64,000 nucleotides of DNA from contig NZ_JAGYJK010000017.1 in the NCBI RefSeq assembly GCF_018402175.1, positions 372,001 to 436,000 on the forward strand. The letters are read 5' to 3'. Shown piece after piece: positions 9,021 to 18,198 of this stretch. Each line of letters opens with the position of its first letter. Position 1 is the stretch's first letter. Source of the DNA: Yoonia sp. (GTDB lineage Bacteria > Pseudomonadota > Alphaproteobacteria > Rhodobacterales > Rhodobacteraceae). The notes beneath the pieces were generated by a model. It was not told the origin of the DNA. It worked only from the letters and a program-made list of their open reading frames with translations, and made no database searches. Made by a program: the position numbers and the translations under genes.

Positions 9021-9465
9021 GCACGCCTCCGCTCTGTCATCGGATGCTGCATCTTTGTGCATCGGTCCACAAGCCGCGATAGCCCTGCGATCTGGGGTAG
9101 AATCATGCGGATGGCGCATCGAGCGAAACGGAATCGGCCCGATACTATTCTAGTCGCGCGGTACCGCAGCGGTGGATGGCCGGAATTGATGCACAAATTT
9201 GCGGCAGATACTGCAATATTCGTCACTTTCCACCAAAGGCAGCGACCGCGTGCCAAAAGCTGCGGTTTCCTGAAAAAGCGCTGCTTTTCACAGGAAACAG
9301 CGCCGATACTGTTTCGAATTTCCTGAACAATCCGGTCGAAACGACAGGATTACGGGCAACCAAACAACAAGTTAACGTCACTTTTTGGCCCAAATTGAAT
9401 GAGACCACACACCAAAGGCAGGCGCGCGGCGTCCTGCTGTTGTGTGTCGAAAGCTAGAAATCATA
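9021..9465. promoter_or_regulatory. 445-bp divergent spacer before the kinase operon
   Basis: There is no gene here. The region separates the GAPDH start (minus) from the kinase start (plus), so both promoters should be inside. It contains the heptamer TTTCCTG at 9266-9272, its reverse complement at 9291-9297 and again TTTCCTG at 9319-9325. It also has a smaller GTTTCG...CGAAAC pair at about 9311-9342. No confident sigma-70 hexamers were found. Confidence 0.5.
9265..9298. promoter_or_regulatory. Imperfect inverted repeat upstream of the kinase operon
   Basis: The arms are GTTTCCTGAAAAAGC and GCTTTTCACAGGAAAC, with three bases (GCT) at the centre. It lies about 170 bp before the kinase ATG. 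It could be an operator or a transcript hairpin; no U-tract follows, so it is not a standard terminator. Confidence 0.4.
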
Positions 9466-11517
9466 ATGGCGAAACCGCTGATGCAAGACAATGCAGATGA
9501 CAAGGACAGCTTTGTCGACGAGCTGAAGCCGGGCACCAAGCTGCTGCACGGGCAGTATGTCATCGACAGCTTTCTGAATGCGGGCGGTTTCGGGATCACC
9601 TATCTGGCGCGGGACAGTCTGGACCGCAAGATCGTGATCAAGGAATGTTTCCCCGGCGCATTCTGTCGGCGCAGCCGTTATATCGTGCAGGCCCGGTCGC
9701 GCGCGCATCAGAACGAGCTGAAATCCATCGTCCGCCTGTTCGTGCAAGAGGCGCGCAGCCTGGCCAAGTTAAGCCACCCCAATATCGTCGGGGTGCATCA
9801 GGTATTCGAAGACAATGACACGGCCTATATGGCGCTTGATTTCGTCGAAGGGCGCGATCTGCTCGATACGATCGAAGACCCCAAAAACGGTCTGACGCCA
9901 GCCCAGATCAAGGCGCTGCTGAAAGATTTGCTGGGTGCCGTTGGCTTCATCCACGACCAGGGCATCCTGCACCGCGATATTTCGCCCGACAACATCCTGA
10001 TCGGCAAAGACATGCGTCCGGTGCTGATTGATTTCGGGGCCGCCCGCGAAGAAGCCACCAAGCAAAGCCGCGTGCTGTCTGCCCTGCGCGTGGTCAAGGA
10101 CGGCTATTCCCCGCAGGAATTTTACATCGCGGGGTCAGATCAGGGGCCAAGCAGCGATCTTTATGCCCTTGCGGCGACATTCCATCATCTGATCGCCAAG
10201 GATGTGCCGCCCAACTCGCAGGCCCGGCTTGCCGCCATCGCCTCGGGCGACCCGGACCCCTATGCCAAACTGGCGGGGCGCATCACGGGCTATGACGCGC
10301 CTTTCCTTGCCGCCATCGACAAGGCGCTGGAGATATTGCCAAAGGACCGTCTGCAATCGGCCAAAGCCTGGCTCGACATGATGGAGGGCCCGCAGGGCAA
10401 TGTGACACCTCTCAAGATCGCGGTGCCACAACCAAAAACCGGCGCGCCACAGGCAAATAGGCCAAAGTCGAAAATGCCGCTTGTGCTGGGATCGGTGGCG
10501 GTTGTCACGCTGTTGGCGGCGGCTGGCATCTTCTTGAACAGCCCAAGTGCAGATCTCGTCACAGCACCAACAGCGGCTACAGACCCTGTCACGCCGCCTG
10601 TCAGCCCGCCCCAAATACTCAGCTCACCAGCTGCGGATACCGAGGTCGCGACGATTAGCGATGAATCGGCGGCACCCGTGCTGGATGATTCCGCCGATAC
10701 AACGCCGGTCCTGCCTGACGCCGATATCGCAGCGGCAGAGCCGCTTCCCGTGCCCGCAGACATGCCTCTGCCCCTGCCGGAACCGGATGTCACAGCCGCC
10801 TTGCCAGAGATCGCAGACCAACGCCCCGCAGCCGAAACAGGTATCGCCGCCGTCACCCTGCCCGATACCCCCGACACAGTTGATGCGGTTGGCACAGGCC
10901 CTGTCGTAGAGATCGCACCCCTCGTGCCAGGCAACGAGGTTTCACCAACCCCCGTCACGGTCAGCTGGACCGTCGCTATCCCCTTTGCAGGGGCAGATGG
11001 CGCGTCGAACATCATCGCAGCGGTCGCACCGGGCGCACCTGTTTGGGCGCAGGCTGGACTGGTCATCACCGATGTGAACGGCGTGGATGTGAGCGCGATA
11101 AGCGACATTCCTGCCATCTTGCGCGCAGGCAACGATCCGCTGGGCGCAACAGGCAATCTGGACGTGACATTTGGCACAATGAACCCCACGACCGAGGAAC
11201 GGATCGCGCGCCAGTTGCGCCTGCCCGTCGTGCAGAATGTGTTTCTGTCCAACGGCGTTGTCTTTGAAACGCGGTTTACCGATCAGGCGTGGCAGACGGT
11301 GGCGACAAACGTGCCATCGGCATTGCGCAGCGGGTTACAGGCAGGTGACATCGTCACATCCTACATCCCGACAGCGGAAACACTCGACACGCGCGACGCC
11401 TTGGTCGCGATACTCGACCGCGAAATCGCAAACGGGACAAACCGTTTCATGTTCGCGGTGCAACGTGATGGCAGCATGTGGGTGGCATCGGTCGATTATG
11501 CCGATGCTGCGGAATGA
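9466..11517 (+). CDS. Membrane-anchored Ser/Thr protein kinase
   Basis: This 683-residue Hanks-type kinase has a glycine-rich loop LNAGGFGITYLA (about 36-47), a VIKE lysine near 60, the catalytic loop HRDISPDN (H169) and DFGAA (D189), followed by an APE-like region. A hydrophobic stretch at about 338-357 is the single membrane segment. A Pro/Ala/Asp-rich linker of about 130 residues follows, and then two repeats resembling PDZ-like or ligand-binding modules (AGLVITDVNGVDVSAI and SGLQAGDIVTSYIP). The kinase domain should be cytoplasmic and the rest periplasmic. It is the first gene of a co-directional block with FHA, PP2C and GTPase genes. The start at 9466 is preferred to an in-frame ATG eight codons earlier. 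Confidence 0.9.
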   Translation: MAKPLMQDNADDKDSFVDELKPGTKLLHGQYVIDSFLNAGGFGITYLARDSLDRKIVIKECFPGAFCRRSRYIVQARSRAHQNELKSIVRLFVQEARSLAKLSHPNIVGVHQVFEDNDTAYMALDFVEGRDLLDTIEDPKNGLTPAQIKALLKDLLGAVGFIHDQGILHRDISPDNILIGKDMRPVLIDFGAAREEATKQSRVLSALRVVKDGYSPQEFYIAGSDQGPSSDLYALAATFHHLIAKDVPPNSQARLAAIASGDPDPYAKLAGRITGYDAPFLAAIDKALEILPKDRLQSAKAWLDMMEGPQGNVTPLKIAVPQPKTGAPQANRPKSKMPLVLGSVAVVTLLAAAGIFLNSPSADLVTAPTAATDPVTPPVSPPQILSSPAADTEVATISDESAAPVLDDSADTTPVLPDADIAAAEPLPVPADMPLPLPEPDVTAALPEIADQRPAAETGIAAVTLPDTPDTVDAVGTGPVVEIAPLVPGNEVSPTPVTVSWTVAIPFAGADGASNIIAAVAPGAPVWAQAGLVITDVNGVDVSAISDIPAILRAGNDPLGATGNLDVTFGTMNPTTEERIARQLRLPVVQNVFLSNGVVFETRFTDQAWQTVATNVPSALRSGLQAGDIVTSYIPTAETLDTRDALVAILDREIANGTNRFMFAVQRDGSMWVASVDYADAAE

Positions 11518-11572
11518 GGGCAGCAAACTTTCCCGGGCGGGGCGTGCATTGGCAATTGGAAAGGACTGAACC

Positions 11573-12409
11573 ATGAAGTTTATTCGTGATCTTATTGGCA
11601 AAAAACAGGCACAGGCCGAGGCAGAGACTGCGGCCGAGGCAGAGGCAGAGACTGCGGCAGCCCCCGAAGAAAAGATCGCAGAGCCCCAGCACGATCCCAT
11701 TGATCCGCGCCTACGCGGCGGCGAATTGTCGGCAGAGGTGAATGCCATGCTGACCAATGTCAACGCCAAGACGCGGGCAGCAGATGCGCCATCTGTGCAG
11801 GCACCTGCGGTCAACATCTGGGACATGGACAGCGACGACGGATCAACCGCGCTGCCGGACAGGGCCCCCGTTTTGCCAAAACCGTCGCCTGCGCTGGCCT
11901 CGGCGGCGGCGGCACGGTCGCCCGCACGGTCGCGCCGGACCAAGACACGGCTGATCGGCTTTGACAAATCCGACGGGTCTGTTGTTGATCTGTTCAACGA
12001 TGCGCCAAAGGTTGTGGCGACCCAGCGCGCGCGCTTTCCCGTGGGCTGGATTACTGTCGTCGCAGGCCCCGGGCGCGGCGAAAGCTTTGCGTTGTTGGCG
12101 GGGATGAACCCAATAGGACGCGGCGACGACCAGGCCATCCAGCTTGATTTCGGGGATACCGCGATTTCACGCAGCACCCATGCCGCCATCGTCTATGACA
12201 CCGACGGCAAGGAATTCCTGCTGGGCCATGGCGGCAAGTCGAACATCGTGCGGCTGAACGACAGGCCCGTGATCAGCAACGAAACGCTCAAGACCGGTGA
12301 TGTGATCCGCATCGGGGAAACCGTGCTGCGGTTCGTGGCGCTCTGCGACAAATCCTTCAACTGGGCCGATGGCGCAACGGGGGAGGGCGACGATGTGGCG
12401 ATCGCCTGA
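11573..12409 (+). CDS. FHA-domain protein
   Basis: In this 278-residue protein, residues 10-30 are Ala/Glu-rich with repeated AEAE, residues 30-150 are low-complexity, and residues 155-265 form a forkhead-associated domain. Visible motifs are NPIGRGDD, ISRSTHAAI, GGKSNIVRLND and GDVIRIGETVLRF. FHA domains bind phosphothreonine, so the likely partner is the kinase encoded 55 bp upstream, either through its autophosphorylated form or a shared substrate. The Ser-Arg-Ser-Thr-His string has one residue more than the usual S-R-x-H. The 3' end overlaps the PP2C start by 17 bp. Confidence 0.88.
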   Translation: MKFIRDLIGKKQAQAEAETAAEAEAETAAAPEEKIAEPQHDPIDPRLRGGELSAEVNAMLTNVNAKTRAADAPSVQAPAVNIWDMDSDDGSTALPDRAPVLPKPSPALASAAAARSPARSRRTKTRLIGFDKSDGSVVDLFNDAPKVVATQRARFPVGWITVVAGPGRGESFALLAGMNPIGRGDDQAIQLDFGDTAISRSTHAAIVYDTDGKEFLLGHGGKSNIVRLNDRPVISNETLKTGDVIRIGETVLRFVALCDKSFNWADGATGEGDDVAIA

Positions 12410-13412
12410 ACCGCGCTTTGACGTTGCTTCGGCGATCTGTCAGGGCGGCCGCGATTATCAGGAAGACGCCATCGTCACGGATTTCCCCTTTGGCGCGGAC
12501 AGCGGTGTTGTGGTGCTGGCCGATGGCATGGGTGGCCATGCCGCCGGTGACGTCGCCAGCAAGATCGTCGTGACCGAGGTCTTCAGCGAGCTGAAATTCC
12601 AAAGCGCGTATTTTTCCGATTTCGAAACCGAAATCCCGCAATACCTGACCGCAGCGGCGGTGAACGCCAATGATGTCATGCGCGATCATGTGACCCAGCA
12701 CCCCGACACACGCGGCATGGGTGCCACGCTGGTGTCGATTGTCATTGTCGAAAACCGCATGTTCTGGATGTCGATCGGGGATTCCCCGCTGTATCATTTC
12801 CGCAATGGCCAGTTGCGGCAGCTGAACGATGATCATTCGTTGGCACCCCAGATTGATTTCATGGTGCAATCGGGCCTTCTTGATCCGGCGGTGGGCAAGA
12901 ACCATCCGGATCGCAATTGCCTGACCTCGGTGATCCTTGGCGACCGCGTCGCCAAATCTGATTGCCCCAAGACGCCTTTCAAGCTGGATGTGGGTGATAT
13001 CATCGTGGTGTCGAGCGACGGGCTGCAGTATCTCGACGATGCACAGATCCAGCGCATCCTGCATAAATACCGCCGCAAGAAAGCAGCCGAAATTGCAGGC
13101 TATCTTTTGGAAGCGATCGAAGCCCTAGCCGACCCCGATCAGGACAATTGCACCTTTTGCGTGATCAAGCTGAACCACAACAAACCCGTGATCCGTGCCG
13201 TGCGCCCCAAGCCTGCAGGCCATGTGGATGCGCCCACGCCCACCACGACCCGTGTCGTGGATATCGCAGCAGGTATAGCCGCAACGCCATCCGCGCCCGA
13301 CACCGGACGCGAAATCAAGCCCACTTCTCACGGCACGACCGGCACTCATGACGCGACGGACGCCGTTGATGGTACCACGCCGCCCGCAAAATTCGCGACC
13401 AGAGGCAGTTGA
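12393..13412 (+). CDS. PP2C-family protein serine/threonine phosphatase
   Basis: This 339-residue phosphatase has the metal-binding motifs in order: RDYQEDA near the start, ADGMGGHAAGD (about residues 43-53), GMGATLV, SIGDSPLY, SSDGLQYL and the late D-x-D-N (DPDQDNCT). The catalytic domain ends near residue 265; a Pro/Thr-rich tail of about 75 residues follows. It should reverse phosphorylation by the upstream kinase, as in PpkA-PppA pairs. The start at 12393 is favoured by GGGGGAGG 12 bp upstream; an in-frame ATG eight codons earlier lacks a site. The stop overlaps the next gene as TGATG. Confidence 0.91.
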   Translation: MWRSPEPRFDVASAICQGGRDYQEDAIVTDFPFGADSGVVVLADGMGGHAAGDVASKIVVTEVFSELKFQSAYFSDFETEIPQYLTAAAVNANDVMRDHVTQHPDTRGMGATLVSIVIVENRMFWMSIGDSPLYHFRNGQLRQLNDDHSLAPQIDFMVQSGLLDPAVGKNHPDRNCLTSVILGDRVAKSDCPKTPFKLDVGDIIVVSSDGLQYLDDAQIQRILHKYRRKKAAEIAGYLLEAIEALADPDQDNCTFCVIKLNHNKPVIRAVRPKPAGHVDAPTPTTTRVVDIAAGIAATPSAPDTGREIKPTSHGTTGTHDATDAVDGTTPPAKFATRGS

Positions 13413-14677
13413 TGTCCACGCAATCACCGTTCACCCGCGTGCAGCAAGACCTAACGCGGGCGATGGCATCGGGGCGGTTACCCGCGCAAGTCCAATCCCG
13501 TGCCGAAACGCTGCTGGACCGGATCACGAAACCTGTCCGCCTTGGTCTTTTGGGCCAGCCGCAAACGGGCAAATCATTGTTGCTTAACCTGTTGGTCGGA
13601 ACCGATCTGGTGCCAACCGACCTGCGCCTGCCAACGCTGGAACTGACCTATGGCGCGGCACCCTGCATCATCTGCACCTTGGCGGACGGGACCAAGACCA
13701 CGGTCAACGGCGATGACCTGCGCCGGATCGTGGCGCTTGCCCCCGTCTTTGTCGAAATGCAATTGCCCCTGCCTGCACTGAGGAAAATTTCGCTGCTCGA
13801 AGTCGTCGCGCCCCATGATGCCGCCGCGCTGCAACGTGCCAGCCGATGGGCCGCCAAGCGGACCGATGTCGTTTTGTGGTGCAGCCAGTCGTTTGATGCG
13901 CATGACCAGCGGATCTGGACGCAGATGCCCGACCTGATCAAGGATCACGGATTTCTGATGATCACCAAGGCCGACATCTTGCGCGCGAAAGGGCAGCTTG
14001 ACGGCGTTTTGGCGCGCGCAGCCGCCGTGGCCCGCGACGATTTCAACCAGATCCTTGCCATCGCGACACAGGACGCCATCGCCGCGCGCAGGGCTGACGG
14101 GTCAGTCGACAAGGACAAGATGCGCGATAGTGGCGGGTTGGCCCTGATCACCGCTGTTCTGAAACAGGTCGAATCTGGCAAGCAATCAGCCGTGGACGCC
14201 GCCGATATGCTGCTGGCGCAGCACCCTGAAACAGTCGCGGCACCTGCCCTTGCGCCAGTGATCGCACCACAAGCGGCGCCTGCACGGGACGATTTGGGCG
14301 AAGCGCGACCGCCAAAACAGGCCGCCACCCGACCTGCCCCGCCCCCGACTTCGGCGGGCATAGCCGCCTATCAGACTGCGCGCGACCATATCACCGAACA
14401 CGGTGTGGCGCTGTTGCAGCTCGCACAATCAGGCGACCGCGATATGCACGCCAAGGTTATGGCGCAGACCGTTGAACAATTTCTATGGTTGTGCGATTAC
14501 TTGTCTTGCAACGATAGCGATAGTGACCCCTTGCTACAGAATGTGCGTGCGACCGTTCTCGATGCAGCGGACCTTGCGCAGCTTATGCAGATGGAACGGC
14601 GCGACAGTGCCGTGATCGAAGCCGTCAGCCTGTTGTTGCAAGTAAAGCGCGAGTTGCAGGTTCATATTGCAGCTTGA
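13412..14677 (+). CDS. Dynamin-like GTPase-domain protein 1
   Basis: In this 421-residue protein, the P-loop GQPQTGKSLLLN lies at about residues 47-58, a switch-I threonine candidate follows in DLRLPTLELTYG, and ITKAD is a G4-type motif near residue 188. No clear DxxG G3 motif is visible; VVAPHDAA stands in its place, so hydrolysis may be weak. After the GTPase core comes a Pro/Ala-rich linker (about 270-320) and a helical C-terminus of about 95 residues. It overlaps the phosphatase stop by one base. The family is unnamed to me; the architecture suggests a large GTPase acting with the two that follow. Confidence 0.78.
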   Translation: MSTQSPFTRVQQDLTRAMASGRLPAQVQSRAETLLDRITKPVRLGLLGQPQTGKSLLLNLLVGTDLVPTDLRLPTLELTYGAAPCIICTLADGTKTTVNGDDLRRIVALAPVFVEMQLPLPALRKISLLEVVAPHDAAALQRASRWAAKRTDVVLWCSQSFDAHDQRIWTQMPDLIKDHGFLMITKADILRAKGQLDGVLARAAAVARDDFNQILAIATQDAIAARRADGSVDKDKMRDSGGLALITAVLKQVESGKQSAVDAADMLLAQHPETVAAPALAPVIAPQAAPARDDLGEARPPKQAATRPAPPPTSAGIAAYQTARDHITEHGVALLQLAQSGDRDMHAKVMAQTVEQFLWLCDYLSCNDSDSDPLLQNVRATVLDAADLAQLMQMERRDSAVIEAVSLLLQVKRELQVHIAA

Positions 14678-14836
14678 GCGTTACAAGATGTTGAATGACC
14701 GGCGCCAATGCCGTCATAGTTGAGCGGTGTGATTTTGTTTCCATAACGGCAATAAAACATGCTTTGCCGCATGAATTGGCGCTGGGACGCACTCCCGCAA
14801 AAAGTGCAAAAACCGTGTGACCAAGGACGGAACCGA
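14678..14836. promoter_or_regulatory. Spacer between GTPase 1 and GTPase 2
   Basis: These 159 bp are the largest gap in the kinase/GTPase block. They contain a pair TGCCGT (14708-14713) and ACGGCA (14746-14751) as a widely spaced inverted repeat around an AT-rich centre. TTGAGC is followed 16 bp later by CATAAC, a weak promoter candidate. A second start for the GTPase genes is possible but not shown. Confidence 0.3.
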
Positions 14837-16924
14837 ATGAAGATGGAAGAGCTGGCAAAAGTGGGCGGTTACAAGGTCCCGACAGCACATCACCCATTCA
14901 TGCGTTTGGGGCTGGAAAAGCTGGACCTGTTTCATGCCGAAATCGCCGACCTAGAGGCGACATTGCAAGATGTCGTCAAACTGGGCGGCCCGGATAGCGA
15001 AAAGAAATCGGCAAAGCTGATCAAACAATTGCGCTCATTCGAGCCCAGCATCACGATGATCGGCCAGATCAAAGCCGGCAAGACATCGCTGGTCAATGCC
15101 ATGGTCGGCCGCCCTGATCTGCTGCCTGCGGACGTGAACCCCTGGACATCGGTCGTCACCTCGCTGCACCTGAACGCGGCCTTGCCCGCGGATGCGCCGA
15201 CCGCGACCTTCCAGTTTTTCAACAAGGACGAATGGGATCATCTGATCGAAAATGGGGGACGCATCGGCGAATTATCCGCACGGGCCGGTGCCGATGAAGA
15301 GATGGAGAAAATCCGCCTGCAAATCGCCGAAATGCGCGACAAGACCAAGCGCCGCCTTGGCCGCAAATTCGAACTTTTGCTGGGTCAGAAACACAATTAT
15401 GCCGAACTGAACGACGAATTGGTGCAGCGTTACGTCTGTATGGGCGATGATTTTGACGATCTTGACGCATCAGGCCAACAGGGTCGTTTTGCCGATATCA
15501 CCAAATCTGCCGACATTTATCTGACTGCCGCAACAATCCCGATGCCGCTATGCCTGCGCGATACGCCGGGCGTGAACGACACGTTCATGATGCGCGAACA
15601 GATCACCATAAATGCGCTGCGCGACAGCCGCATCTGCGTGGTGGTGTTGTCGGCGCATCAGGCGCTCAGTTCCATGGACATGGGCCTGATCCGCCTGATT
15701 TCGAACGTCAAATCCCGCGAGGTCGTGATTTTTGTCAACCGGATCGACGAATTGGCCAATCCCGCCGAACAGGTCCCCGAAATCCGCGACAGCATTTTGC
15801 AGACGCTGATCGACAACAACGGCCCCGAAACGCCTGAGTTGATTTTTGGCAGCGCCTATTGGGCAAATATCGCACTGGGGGATAATCTGGACGCCATCGT
15901 CGCGGATAGCGCCGAAGCAATGTTCAACTGGGCCGAAGCCTCGCTCAGCACGCAAACGGCAGGCATGGGGACCAAGGAACTGGTCTGGCATCTGTCCGGT
16001 TTGCCCGCATTGTTCGGCGCAATATCTGACCGCATCACCGAGGGGCAAGGCGCGGAAATCCTGAGTACGGCGCGCAAACGGGCGCTGAACCTTGTCGGCG
16101 GCGTGCGGGCGTCATCGTCTATCGTGTCGATGCGTCTGGAGGGTGACACGGTCACAGTGATGCCGCATAGCCAGCTGGTCCAGCGGCTGGACAGGATCGC
16201 GCAGACGCAGATCAACCTGCTGAATGACCGTCTTGACAGCGTGTTCCAGCAATTCGGATCGCGCGTCGATCAATCGCATCGACGGTTTTTGGACCGTGCG
16301 CTTGAATCCTTGCTGCAACATCTGGAAAGCAGGGGTGAAGACGCGGTCTGGCAATACAGCCCCGACGGGCTGCGGATATTGCTGCGCACCAGCTATCAGG
16401 TGATGCGGCGTAACGCGACGGCGGCCTGTGATCAGGTGTTTGCGGCGACCGCTGACGATCTGTCGGAAACCTATCGCGCGGCGTTCGGGGTGGCGGTTGA
16501 AAACTTTAAGATCTCGCCACCTGCCGCCCCCGACATTCCCGCCCCTGTCGCGCTGGGCCAGACCATCGCGCTTGATCTGCAGACATCGTGGTGGAAAGGC
16601 TGGTGGAAACGGCGCAAAGGCTATCGCGCCTTTGCCAGTGGATTCTATGACCTGATCGAGGCGGAAACCGCCCCCATTATCGCAGAACTCAAGGATCGTC
16701 AGACCATGGACATCCGCGCCATGGCCGAACGCGAATTGCGCGAATTTCTGGACGAACAGCGCGCCCTGCTGACAGACATCAGCGAAAAATCCAGCCTTCA
16801 CCTTGATGATCTGAAGGATATTTTCGGGATCACCGCGCAGCAGGAACGCGCCGAAATATTCGACTATATCATCGACGAACTGACCGCGCAGACCCGTGCT
16901 GCGCCGCAAGGACCAGACCAATGA
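14837..16924 (+). CDS. Dynamin-family GTPase 2
   Basis: This 695-residue large GTPase has G1 GQIKAGKTSLVN at about residues 76-87, G2 region NPWTSVVTS, G3 DTPGVND at about 240 and G4 NRID near 304. A long helical region follows, as in bacterial dynamin-like proteins that bind or remodel membranes. A tryptophan- and lysine-rich patch (about residues 577-590, WWKGWWKRRKGY) could be a membrane-contact site. The start MKMEELAK at 14837 has AAGGACGG upstream; earlier in-frame ATGs are not supported. The stop overlaps the next start as ATGA. Confidence 0.86.
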   Translation: MKMEELAKVGGYKVPTAHHPFMRLGLEKLDLFHAEIADLEATLQDVVKLGGPDSEKKSAKLIKQLRSFEPSITMIGQIKAGKTSLVNAMVGRPDLLPADVNPWTSVVTSLHLNAALPADAPTATFQFFNKDEWDHLIENGGRIGELSARAGADEEMEKIRLQIAEMRDKTKRRLGRKFELLLGQKHNYAELNDELVQRYVCMGDDFDDLDASGQQGRFADITKSADIYLTAATIPMPLCLRDTPGVNDTFMMREQITINALRDSRICVVVLSAHQALSSMDMGLIRLISNVKSREVVIFVNRIDELANPAEQVPEIRDSILQTLIDNNGPETPELIFGSAYWANIALGDNLDAIVADSAEAMFNWAEASLSTQTAGMGTKELVWHLSGLPALFGAISDRITEGQGAEILSTARKRALNLVGGVRASSSIVSMRLEGDTVTVMPHSQLVQRLDRIAQTQINLLNDRLDSVFQQFGSRVDQSHRRFLDRALESLLQHLESRGEDAVWQYSPDGLRILLRTSYQVMRRNATAACDQVFAATADDLSETYRAAFGVAVENFKISPPAAPDIPAPVALGQTIALDLQTSWWKGWWKRRKGYRAFASGFYDLIEAETAPIIAELKDRQTMDIRAMAERELREFLDEQRALLTDISEKSSLHLDDLKDIFGITAQQERAEIFDYIIDELTAQTRAAPQGPDQ

Positions 16925-17760
16925 CCGACGCACACCCGCCCCGCAAACCCCGGATCGCGCTGATGGGCGAATTCAGCGCGGGCAAAAGCACCTTGTCCAA
17001 CCTGCTGCTGGGCGCGCGCCCGCTGCCGGAAAAGGTGACGGCAACACGGCTTGCGCCGGTGTGGATGTCTTATGGCGACACGCCAGCTTATCGCGTGCTG
17101 GTGGATGGCAGCACCGAACCTGTGTCGCTGGACCAGCTTGAATAGATTCCGGTCGCACAGACCCATGTGATCCGGCTGTTCATGGAATGCGATATTCTGG
17201 ACCTTTGCGATCTGATCGATTTTCCGGGGATTTCCGACCCCAATATGTCGTCCGAAGTCTGGGAACGGATGCTGCCCGAGGTGGACGCCGTGATCTGGTG
17301 TACCCATGCGACCCAGGCCTGGCGCCAGTCAGAAGCCGCTGTCTGGGCGATGATGCCCGATGCCCTGCGTGATTTTTCCATCCTGCTGATTACCCGCTAT
17401 GACAAGCTGATCAGCGATAGCGACCGTCGCCGCGTGTTGCAGCGGGTCAGACTTGAAACGGACGGGCAGTTTGCAGCCAGTTTTCCGATCTCTTTGGTGC
17501 AGGCGTTGCAGGCGGGCGATGATTACGACAAATGGGACGCAAGCGGCGCAGGCCCTTTTGTCACCCATCTGGTCGATATGATCGACAACCTGACCAAGGT
17601 CGCGGCACGCACCGACCAGCCGCTTTACAATATCGCCAATGGCACCGCGATCCCCGACCCCGTCCGCGCAACGATCATGCCGCGCCGCGTGCAGCAGATG
17701 CACCAAGCGCCGCAAACCGGCACAGGTGACGCGGATGATCCGGTGCGGGCATCCTTGTAA
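16921..17760 (+). CDS. Dynamin-like GTPase 3 (interrupted by an in-frame TAG)
   Basis: The frame encodes GEFSAGKSTLSN (G1, about residues 16-27) and stops at TAG 17143-17145 after 74 codons. The same frame continues with IPVAQTHVIRLFMECDIL, DLIDFPG (G3) and ITRYDKL (G4-like) to a TAA at 17758. Without the stop the protein would have 279 residues. G1 and G3 fall on opposite sides, so neither part alone could be a GTPase. A GTG at 17167 could restart translation. The cause may be a single-base substitution, real or a sequence error; the continuing frame keeps good coding character, which argues for a recent or artefactual change. Confidence 0.72.
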
Positions 17761-17770
17761 AAGCATCGCT

Positions 17771-17784
17771 GCGGGTTTTCCCGC
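17771..17784 (+). other. Short hairpin in the GTPase 3-roadblock spacer
   Basis: GCGGG and CCCGC are separated by TTTT and followed by TTTC. The hairpin lies 11 bp after the GTPase 3 stop in a 75-bp gap. It is too short and lacks a real U-tract, so it is at best a weak attenuator. Confidence 0.3.
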
Positions 17785-17835
17785 TTTCACGAAAGTGCCG
17801 GTCTGAGGGCGTGGCAAAAGCAATGGGCAGACCCA

Positions 17836-18198
17836 ATGGCCACCAAGGCACTGGACAGGTTGCAAGACAGATATCCGGACTGCGCGGCACTGGTCTTTGC
17901 CGATCTATCCACGCAGATGGCCCTGATCACCAATACCAACACGATGTTCCGCCGCGAAACGCTGGATTCGCTCTGTGCCGAGGCCGCACTTGCCTTTGGC
18001 ACCAAGGGCAGGCCGGCCATCGGCGACAGTGCCGCCATGACGGTGTTTGTCGCAACCCGCGATCATCTGCGGATCTATCTGCGTTCTGCGCATGACCCCG
18101 ATGATGCCTTGTGCTGCATCTGCGCCCATGACACCGCCATCGACAGCTTTGTCAAAGAGGCGCGCGCCTGTCTGGAAACGATCAGCCATGGCGCATGA
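17836..18198 (+). CDS. Roadblock/LC7-like small protein
   Basis: This 120-residue protein starts LDRLQDRYPDCAALVFADLSTQ and ends with an acid-flanked strand-helix (IYLRSAHDPDDALCC, then a helix to the end). The alternation and length fit the roadblock/LC7 fold, whose members (for example MglB) act as partners or activating proteins of GTPases. The assignment is by pattern only. Placement directly after three GTPase genes makes a GTPase-regulating role attractive, but this is inference. The stop overlaps the next start as ATGA. Confidence 0.6.
   Translation: MATKALDRLQDRYPDCAALVFADLSTQMALITNTNTMFRRETLDSLCAEAALAFGTKGRPAIGDSAAMTVFVATRDHLRIYLRSAHDPDDALCCICAHDTAIDSFVKEARACLETISHGA

Noticed and set aside
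9466..13412. Type VI secretion regulation by the kinase, FHA and PP2C genes
   Set aside because: No Tss, Hcp, VgrG or ClpV genes occur; the neighbours are GTPases.
17143..17145. Pyrrolysine at the in-frame TAG
   Set aside because: There is no pylT or pylS in the window, the protein is not a methylamine methyltransferase, and the nearby MttB-family gene has no internal TAG.
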